Program-made: the position numbers and the translations under genes | NCBI GenBank assembly: GCA_013306675.1 | Contig: JABLUY010000345.1 | Location: 1 to 29,624, forward strand | DNA from: Thraustochytrium sp. TN22 | Lineage: Eukaryota; Sar; Bigyra; Thraustochytrida; Thraustochytriidae | Direction of reading: 5' to 3' | DNA: 29,624 nucleotides | Notes under the pieces: model-generated | The model's database searches: none | What the model was told of the DNA's origin: nothing | What the model saw: only the letters and a program-made list of their open reading frames with translations | Shown: positions 24,094-29,624 of the stretch, in pieces | Position numbering within the stretch: the stretch's first letter is position 1 | Layout: every line of letters begins with the position of its first letter

Positions 24094-25140
24094 TTAGTCC
24101 ATGGCGTCGAGTATGAGAAGAAGTCCTGACGCGACGGCGAAGAAGATGATAACGTATTTGCGGAAGTGCGAGTTGTGGCTCTTTGCGCTGCGCAGCTGGT
24201 CGTTGGAGTTGATCATGTAGCCGGTGCTCATCTGGACGTTGGTTGCGATGTTGTCGACGAACTCGCTCTGCTCGACGATCTTGTCACTAAACAGCGCGAG
24301 TGTGTGCGAGAGCTCGTGGATCTGAGACTCAAGGTGCTTGACCGCCTCGAGCTCTTCGTTGAGCCGCTGCATGAGTGCGGACTGTTCGCTCTCGAACTGC
24401 TGAACCAGCTCCTGGTCCATGGCCTCGTCGTCGTAGTCGTCATCCTCATCCTCATGATCGTCGTCGTAGTCGTTGTTCCCATCGTACGCTCCCTGGTAGG
24501 CGGGTCTTGCGATCGGGTTGGCGTCCTCGTCCTGCGCCGGATTGCGGGCAGGGGGCCTACGGCGTCGGAGGCCCGCGCGCAGCGCCTCTGCTGGGTTATC
24601 GTTCTCGACTTGGGCGTCCTTGACGAGCTTGGCGATGCGCGCGTCGGGGGCGGCATCGCTTGCTAGCAAGGTCTTGCGTGCCGACTGGGTGTGGCGCAGA
24701 CGCAGCAGCTGCAGGTCGCTGGACGCCTTGGTGATCTCCTGCAGCAGCTCATACAGGCGGTGCACCACGACCTGCTGGTGCGCGAGCAGCGAGCCGGGCC
24801 TCGCCGCGCCCAGCGCCTGCACGCCGTCTCTCAAGCCGCCTAGCCGGTTGCGCTCCGCAGCGAGCAGCGCGGCCAGCTTCGCGTCGAAGGCGTCGCGCTC
24901 TTCGTCCGAGAGACCGCGGCGGCCGACGCCGGCGCCGAAGGTGCCGTAGGCCTGCGCCACGTCGCGCACCGAGACCCTGGCCCGCTGCAGCGCGCGCAGC
25001 GCGGCCAGGCTGTCGGCGGCGAAGGCGCCGCGCGGCGCGGCGACCGCTGCATCATCCTCGGGCCGCCGCCGCGCCGCTCGCCGCTGCTGCGCGGCCTCTG
25101 CGCGCTCTACAGCGCGCAGAAAGGCCGCACCCACGTCCAT
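24094..25140 (-). CDS. STX18: Syntaxin-18-like (Ufe1/SYP81) ER Qa-SNARE
   Basis: 348 aa. The Qa-SNARE of the ER accepts Golgi-to-ER COPI vesicles with Sec20/Use1/Sec22. The N-terminal helical domain begins MDVGAAFLRAVERAEA, like the syntaxin-18 N-terminal domain, then helices to about residue 185. A linker with an acidic Asn/Asp/Glu/Tyr stretch (about 220-243) follows. The SNARE motif is about 258-318 with the zero-layer glutamine probably Q291 in VEQSEFVDNI. A C-terminal anchor, YVIIFFAVASGLLLILD (329-345), ends the protein, and the terminus DAMD mirrors DWYD of animal syntaxin 18. The ATG at 25140 is the first of the frame. It shares orientation with the LRR-PP2C gene upstream. Confidence 0.88.
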   Translation of the reverse strand: MDVGAAFLRAVERAEAAQQRRAARRRPEDDAAVAAPRGAFAADSLAALRALQRARVSVRDVAQAYGTFGAGVGRRGLSDEERDAFDAKLAALLAAERNRLGGLRDGVQALGAARPGSLLAHQQVVVHRLYELLQEITKASSDLQLLRLRHTQSARKTLLASDAAPDARIAKLVKDAQVENDNPAEALRAGLRRRRPPARNPAQDEDANPIARPAYQGAYDGNNDYDDDHEDEDDDYDDEAMDQELVQQFESEQSALMQRLNEELEAVKHLESQIHELSHTLALFSDKIVEQSEFVDNIATNVQMSTGYMINSNDQLRSAKSHNSHFRKYVIIFFAVASGLLLILDAMD

Positions 25141-25700
25141 CCTTGGCTGCTGGCCTGCCTGCCGGCCGCCGAGGCCTCGGCGCGCTCCAGGTTTTGCTGC
25201 GGCAAAGATAGGAGCTACCAGGGTTTACGGGTATCGCGGCGCACTTGAACGCTGGTTCCGTCTTCACCACGTACGAGTAGTACCACCATCACCACCATCA
25301 CCACCACCACCATCACCACCACCACCACCATCACCACCACCACCGAGGTACGAGCACGGGGAGAACAATTCTGGTGAGCACTCATGAACCCGGGCCAGGA
25401 TGGCAAGGAGGCGCTCAAGAAAGGTCGCAGTGCAGCCAAGGCAAGAAAGAATCAATCAAACAAGAGGTAAAAAAGGTTCATCGGTCAGCAGAGACGTACT
25501 CGTCTCGGTTTGAAAAGCAGACAGCGCGTGGCGCGTAGACGCGGCACGGCGCAGGTTGAGTGAGTGCAGAAGAGGCAAATCTCGCTCGAAAGAGCGGCAG
25601 GCAGCGCGCAGACAGCAATAAGGCAGCAGGGTTGCTGGCCAGAGAGCTAGCTCGGCGGGTCGCCCAGGCTGTGGCTCTCGCCGTGCTCTTGGCACGCGCC
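25141..25700. other. Intergenic region upstream of the syntaxin gene, with ACC microsatellite
   Basis: 560 bp between two minus-strand genes. It holds the (ACC)n repeat at 25282-25344 and a GTACG element at 25271-25275. No ORF of coding quality was found. The promoter and 5' UTR of the syntaxin gene and the 3' UTR of the phosphatase gene should lie here. Confidence 0.5.
25282..25344. repeat. (ACC)n trinucleotide microsatellite with ATC variants
   Basis: About 21 units of ACC with regularly interspersed ATC units, 63 bp. It is in non-coding DNA; the Val/Met-rich minus-strand translation through it is an artefact of the repeat. Confidence 0.95.
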
Positions 25701-28700
25701 TCAGGCAGTGCCTACAGGGGCATCAGTCGGTCCCGGCCTCGGACGCGGTGGCAGGGGCGGGAAGGACAGGTCAAGGCGGACGCATACGACAGAGATGTTG
25801 TCGCGGGACAACTTGTTGAAGGCGAGGGTGCGCACCAAAAGGGCTGCGAGCGCCGGATCAAAGACGTGCTTGAGCTTGGCGGCGACGTCTTCGGGCTCAA
25901 GCACGTCCCAAACGCCGTCGCAACCGAGCACAAGCCAGGTGTACGTGGGCTGGCGTCGCGGCTGGGTCGGCTCGAGGCGGTGGACGGCGATGGTGGGCTC
26001 GGCGGAGACGTACGGCGCGAATTCGATGTCACCGAGAGCGCGCGAGACGGCGAGCTGGCCGACGACGCGGCCGTTAGGCGCGACGAAGCCGCCATTCTCC
26101 TCGATGCGTCGGCGCTCGTCATCGTCGGTGGGTTTCACGATCTTGGCGAGCCACTTGGTCTTGCCGCTGGGGCTGACGAGCAGCGCGCGCGAGTCGCCAG
26201 CGCAGGCCACAAAGAGTCGGCTCCCGACCAGATACGTGATGAGGGCGCAGCTGCCGTTGCAGATCCTGAGGTGCCGGCAGCGCGCCTGCACGGCGCGAAA
26301 GGCACGCGAGAGGCACATGGACACAGCGTGCTCAAGGTTCGACGAGGCGGCGGTGCTCAAGGGCTCGGAGCCCGCGGCGGCCGGGGCTGCGGCGTGCGTG
26401 TGCGGGAGAGCGTCGAGCTCAGCGAGCTCGGTGAGGAGCGCTTCGGGGAGCCACGTGCAGGCAAACTTGGCGCACTGCACGCCGCCGTGGCCGTCAAAGA
26501 TGCCAAAGAGGGCGCCCTTGATGGCGGCGGTGTGCGGGCCAAAGGCTGGGCGCAAGAGCACCAAGTCCTCCATGGACGAGCGGCGGCCGCGTGTCTCGGC
26601 AAATCCAAAGGCGACTTGCGCCGGCCCGGTAAAGCTGGGGTGCGGCGGCGGGCCGGACGGCGCTTGAGGGGCCGAGAAGCCGACAGAGACCGCGGGCTGC
26701 ATATAGTGCTTGTCGGACTTGAGCGCATCCGAGGAGTTGCGTCGGCCTGTGGTGCCGCGGCGCGTGCGGCCCGGGGCGGCATCCTGCATGGCGCGCACCT
26801 CGGATGTGGCTGACATGTCGCTAAAGCGATCAAAGGTCGTTGGCGATGACCCGTTCGAGCCGGGGCTGTCCTCGCTATCGTCAACGTAGGGCTCGCGAGC
26901 GGGCTGCGAGACCGGGCTCGCGCCACCGTGCAGGTTCGGTGATGACCCAGTGGTTCGCAGCGGCCCGCGAAACGGGTTCGCTGGCCACCCAAGGCGCCAG
27001 CTTGAGCGCCGTCCGCCAATGCCACCGTTGCGATGGCCGACTGCGTCCTCCGCGCCCCCGGTGCTGCTCCTCTCGGCGCCCGAGGCGCCCTTGGCGGCGT
27101 CCGGGACCGGGAGCGAGGCAATGATGTCCTGCAAAATCTCGGCCACGTCGTTGTTGCGCTTCAGGTAAGCCTCGATGCGCGACTCGCTCTCGGCCGTGGC
27201 CCAGAACCGGGGCGCCATCTCGCCGTTGTCGGCACCCGCAGCGGCCGCCGCGGTCGCGGGCGTGGGTGTTGAGGGAATCTGGTTCACCGCCAGGGCGAGC
27301 GCACCGGGGCCGCCGTTCGCGCCGCGGCTGGAGCCCTGGCTGGCGGCAGCGGCCGCGGCCCCGGCGGCGGCGGCGCCTGGAACGCTGACCGGCGTGAGCG
27401 AGGTGCTGCCGGAACTGTTGGCGCTGCTGTCGCTGAGCCGGCGCTGCAGGCGCAGCGCGGTCGGAACGCCACCGTTGCCGGCGATATTGAGTTTGCGCAG
27501 ACGGTGATTGCAGGCGACCGCGCGCGCGATGCCCTCAAGCGCGCGATCGTTGAGGCGGTTCCTGGAGACGTCGAGCACCTCGATGGCGGTGTTGGAGAGA
27601 ATGAGGCCATTGTAAATGGCATTGGCGCATTCCTCGTCCATGCTGGTGTTGGCGAGGCGCAGCTCCTTGAGCGTCTGGTTCCCGGCCAGGTAGCGTAGGA
27701 GGCCGCGCACGCCGCCGATGCCCAGACAGTTGTCGGACAGGTCGATCGACTCGAGCGAGTTGTTGTTGCGCAGGCCGTCGCCGAGCGCGGCAACGCCCGT
27801 GCGCCCCAGCGAACAGCTTTCGAGCGCAAGGCTACGCACGCTGCCGACCGTGAGAAAGTGCGCGAGGACCTCGGCGCCGAAGTCGCCCACAGCGGCGCCA
27901 CGCTTGCTAAAGTCGAGCTGTAGCGCGGACGTGGAGGTGGACGACTTAGCTTGCCGCATCGCTTGCTCAATGGTGGTGCGCGCTAGGTCTTCAAAGCCTT
28001 CGGGGCAGCCCTTGCCCGCGCTCCGTCCCATGGCGTGCCGCATAGCGTGCTGCAAGGTCTGCATGACGTCGGACTCGTCCGCGCCAGCGTCCTCGGACCC
28101 AGAGGAGAAATTCCGCAGGTCTGGCCGTGTGCTGCAGGTACCCATGGCCTCCAGGTTGATTGCCTCGACCTCCTCCTCGGTCACGGTGCGCAGGGAGATA
28201 CGCGCCTGCTGGTATGGCCCGCCACGCGGCGACGCGAGGGCCAGCGGCTCGAGCGACGGTGGCACCTGCAAGGGAGAGCCCACTTCGAGTGAGAGCTCGC
28301 CGTTAAGGCCGGGTGGGTCCAGCAGGTCCTCGTCGCTCACGAGAGCGTCCTCTTCCTCCAGCTGCTGCTGCAGCAGCTGGCGCCGCCCCTCCCTGCTTGT
28401 CGTGCGGTTCGCCTCCTGCTCGCGAACCGGCGCCGACTGCGCGCGGGGCGGGAACCGTACCCAGTTCGCCGGGTTGCGCCAGCCGCCGCCCTGCGCGGCG
28501 ATAGGACCCGGGTCACTCGCACCGCCGTTGCTCGCGTGCGAGCTGCCGTTGAAGGTGCCGTTCGTGTGGCCGCTCCCGCCACTCGTCACAGAGTCGCTGG
28601 ACGCGTCCCCGTCAGCCTGGGGCGCCGTCCGCAGCCGGCCGGGCCTCTTGACAGCAGCAGCTTCCTGCGATGACACCACGTCGTGGTCCTCCACGCGCTG

Positions 28701-28979
28701 CTGCTCTTGTTGGCGCTCCTGGTCCTGTTGTTGATGTTGATGTTGTTGCTGCTGCTCGTGCCGATAGGGTTGTGGTCTCTGTGCATGTGCAGGAGCACGG
28801 TTCTTGGCGGTGCCCGCGTTACCGTCGCTGTTGCGTGAGCCCGTGTGGTACCGCTCCCCCACCGCGTCGTCGGCGTTGTCGCCCGCCTTGTCGTCTTCCG
28901 ACCGCGGCGGGGGGCGCAGGCAGCACAGGTACCAGGAAATCGTGCCGGCCTTGTGTACTCCACTTCTTTTTGATTCCAA
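25701..28979 (-). CDS. LRR-PP2C fusion protein phosphatase (5' end unresolved)
   Basis: Open frame of 1092 codons. The N-terminal ~340 residues are low complexity with Gln/His runs. Residues about 350-500 are ribonuclease-inhibitor-type leucine-rich repeats (SLESIDLSDNCLGIGGVRGL, then LKELRLANTSMDE and IEVLDVSRNRLND). A Ser/Ala/Gly linker follows. The PP2C (PPM) domain spans about 785-1075 with the metal ligands in place: RRSSMED (E804, D805), FDGHGG (D829, G830), SRALGD, GCDGVWD (D1021) and RDNISVV (D1060). It should be an Mg/Mn-dependent Ser/Thr phosphatase; the LRRs probably choose the substrate, as in PHLPP and fungal LRR-PP2C cyclases. There is no in-frame ATG before 28145 (MGTCSTRP, residue 279); the frame begins after a stop at 29013-29015 and the coordinate given is a TTG. 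An upstream exon is the most likely source of the start codon; a start at 28145 is the alternative. Confidence 0.85.
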   Translation of the reverse strand: MESKRSGVHKAGTISWYLCCLRPPPRSEDDKAGDNADDAVGERYHTGSRNSDGNAGTAKNRAPAHAQRPQPYRHEQQQQHQHQQQDQERQQEQQRVEDHDVVSSQEAAAVKRPGRLRTAPQADGDASSDSVTSGGSGHTNGTFNGSSHASNGGASDPGPIAAQGGGWRNPANWVRFPPRAQSAPVREQEANRTTSREGRRQLLQQQLEEEDALVSDEDLLDPPGLNGELSLEVGSPLQVPPSLEPLALASPRGGPYQQARISLRTVTEEEVEAINLEAMGTCSTRPDLRNFSSGSEDAGADESDVMQTLQHAMRHAMGRSAGKGCPEGFEDLARTTIEQAMRQAKSSTSTSALQLDFSKRGAAVGDFGAEVLAHFLTVGSVRSLALESCSLGRTGVAALGDGLRNNNSLESIDLSDNCLGIGGVRGLLRYLAGNQTLKELRLANTSMDEECANAIYNGLILSNTAIEVLDVSRNRLNDRALEGIARAVACNHRLRKLNIAGNGGVPTALRLQRRLSDSSANSSGSTSLTPVSVPGAAAAGAAAAAASQGSSRGANGGPGALALAVNQIPSTPTPATAAAAAGADNGEMAPRFWATAESESRIEAYLKRNNDVAEILQDIIASLPVPDAAKGASGAERSSTGGAEDAVGHRNGGIGGRRSSWRLGWPANPFRGPLRTTGSSPNLHGGASPVSQPAREPYVDDSEDSPGSNGSSPTTFDRFSDMSATSEVRAMQDAAPGRTRRGTTGRRNSSDALKSDKHYMQPAVSVGFSAPQAPSGPPPHPSFTGPAQVAFGFAETRGRRSSMEDLVLLRPAFGPHTAAIKGALFGIFDGHGGVQCAKFACTWLPEALLTELAELDALPHTHAAAPAAAGSEPLSTAASSNLEHAVSMCLSRAFRAVQARCRHLRICNGSCALITYLVGSRLFVACAGDSRALLVSPSGKTKWLAKIVKPTDDDERRRIEENGGFVAPNGRVVGQLAVSRALGDIEFAPYVSAEPTIAVHRLEPTQPRRQPTYTWLVLGCDGVWDVLEPEDVAAKLKHVFDPALAALLVRTLAFNKLSRDNISVVCVRLDLSFPPLPPRPRPGPTDAPVGTA

Positions 28980-29585
28980 CCAATTCGATCCACCTCCTTG
29001 AATCGCCTCAATTCACTTCGATCTGATCCGATTCAACTGCGAGCGCGAGCACGTGCACGAGCACGAGCACGGGCACGAGCACGAGCGTGAGCGTGAGCGT
29101 GAGCGTGAGCGTGAGCACGAGCGCGGCGGCGCCCAGGGCGGCTTCCCGCGCGCCCTGGCCCTGGCTTCTGCCGGCGCGGGCGCTCCCGCGCGAACAGGCA
29201 GGCAGGCACGCACGCAGGCAGGCACGCACGCAGGCAGGCACGCACGCAGGCACGCACGCACGCAAGCAGGCGAGCGAGCAGGAAGCGGCGAAAGTGGGCG
29301 GGGTGGGGTCCCTCCGCTTCGAGCCCGCCCTCTCGCAGCGCTCGCACGCTCGCACGCCCGCGCGCGGGCGCGCCGGCGCGCGGGCGGCGGCCGCGCTCGC
29401 GGCCGCCGCAGCTCCGTCAGGGCGTGCGCTTGCCCGGCGCGCGCCGCCGCGGGGCGCACCCGCGGGGCGGGCGGGCGGGCGGGCGGGGCGGGAGGCGGGC
29501 AGGCAGGCGGCCGGTCTGCGCCGCCGCCGCTGCCGCGCGCGTGCTCCGCTTCGCTCCCTGCCGCTGGCGGCGGGCGGCGGCGAGG
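28980..29585. promoter_or_regulatory. GC-rich, repeat-filled divergent region
   Basis: 606 bp upstream of the LRR-PP2C frame. It is made mostly of microsatellites: GAGCAC/GAGCGT hexamers (about 29041-29124), GCAGGCAGGCAC/GCACGCAG repeats (about 29194-29276) and GGGCGGGC runs (about 29463-29490). Any 5' exon of the phosphatase gene would lie here but was not identified. The several long ORFs are low-complexity products of the repeats. Confidence 0.5.
29041..29276. repeat. GAGC(A/G)(C/T) hexamer array and CAGG/CACG tetramer array
   Basis: The first block (about 29041-29124) alternates GAGCAC and GAGCGT units. After a unique spacer, the second block (about 29194-29276) alternates CAGG and CACG/CGCA tetramers. 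Confidence 0.9.
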
Positions 29586-29624
29586 ATGGAGCCGCGCGAG
29601 GAGGACGGGGAGGCGGCGCGCAGG
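29586..29624 (+). CDS. Possible start of a gene cut by the window edge
   Basis: An ATG at 29586 in a GC-rich context with G at +4 opens a frame MEPREEDGEAAR that runs off the end. It has GC-ending codons like its neighbours. It would be divergent from the LRR-PP2C gene. Only 13 codons are visible, so this is a weak call. Confidence 0.3.
   Translation, partial: MEPREEDGEAARR

Noticed and set aside
25560-26813. 417-codon plus-strand ORF, and the plus-strand ORF at 27718-28734
   Set aside because: Both lie opposite the LRR-PP2C gene, whose catalytic motifs are unmistakable on the minus strand.
29008-29459. Long minus-strand ORFs with Cys/Ala/Val repeats
   Set aside because: They are readings of the hexamer and tetramer microsatellites in three frames; no sign of coding use.
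1-29624. Search for CRISPR arrays, mobile elements, rRNA/tRNA genes and virus-like elements
   Set aside because: No spaced repeats, transposase, reverse transcriptase, integrase or capsid motifs, long terminal repeats or tRNA cloverleafs were seen by eye.

Overview
This window is nuclear DNA from a GC-rich, intron-poor, very gene-dense unicellular eukaryote. It has eukaryote-only genes (telomerase Cajal-body WD40 protein, exosome CSL4, syntaxin 18, SLC44, PP1), mostly intact single-exon coding regions, strongly GC-ending codons and alanine/arginine-rich low-complexity tails. A stramenopile, perhaps a thraustochytrid/labyrinthulid relative, fits best: the cystathionine beta-lyase is plant-type and the TIR-like protein resembles families expanded in protist algae and stramenopiles. 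The lineage is an inference and not proved here.

Layout, left to right. (1) 1-2176: plant-type cystathionine beta-lyase (+) with an unusual C-terminal hydrophobic tail, then three tandem ~52-bp repeats. (2) 2528-4582: TIR-like/helical-repeat protein (-), with a bZIP/CRE palindrome and E-box upstream. (3) 5085-9289: a tightly packed set: WRAP53/TCAB1-like (-), an Mrr/RRG7-like PD-(D/E)XK nuclease (+), an unrecognised polyQ protein (-) and exosome subunit CSL4 (+). (4) 9455-11680: TMEM145/GPR180-type seven-TM protein (-). (5) 12475-14691: choline-transporter-like SLC44 protein (+), followed by a diverged ~158-bp tandem duplication. (6) 15141-15575: a small two-exon gene (-), about 76 aa, then a near-identical 232/238-bp tandem repeat. 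(7) 17065-18048: isocitrate lyase/PEP mutase superfamily lyase (+), facing a two-exon PP1 catalytic subunit gene (-) whose last codons are duplicated in tandem just past its stop. (8) 20388-23060: conserved-looking multi-TM protein of unknown function (+). (9) 24094-25140: syntaxin-18-like Qa-SNARE (-). (10) 25701-28979: large LRR-PP2C fusion phosphatase (-), start unresolved. The right edge may hold the first codons of another gene (+).

Two spliceosomal introns (92 and 204 nt) can be read directly. Both have a GTACGT donor, a CTGAC branch-point-like motif about 20 nt before the acceptor, and an AG acceptor. They show that a purely single-exon view misses genes and 5' exons here. The genes do not form one pathway. 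They are a mix of housekeeping functions (methionine/cysteine metabolism, telomerase RNP, RNA exosome, ER SNARE traffic, phosphatase signalling) and lineage-specific membrane or signalling proteins. Because the DNA is so GC-rich, long antisense ORFs are common; they were treated as shadows.
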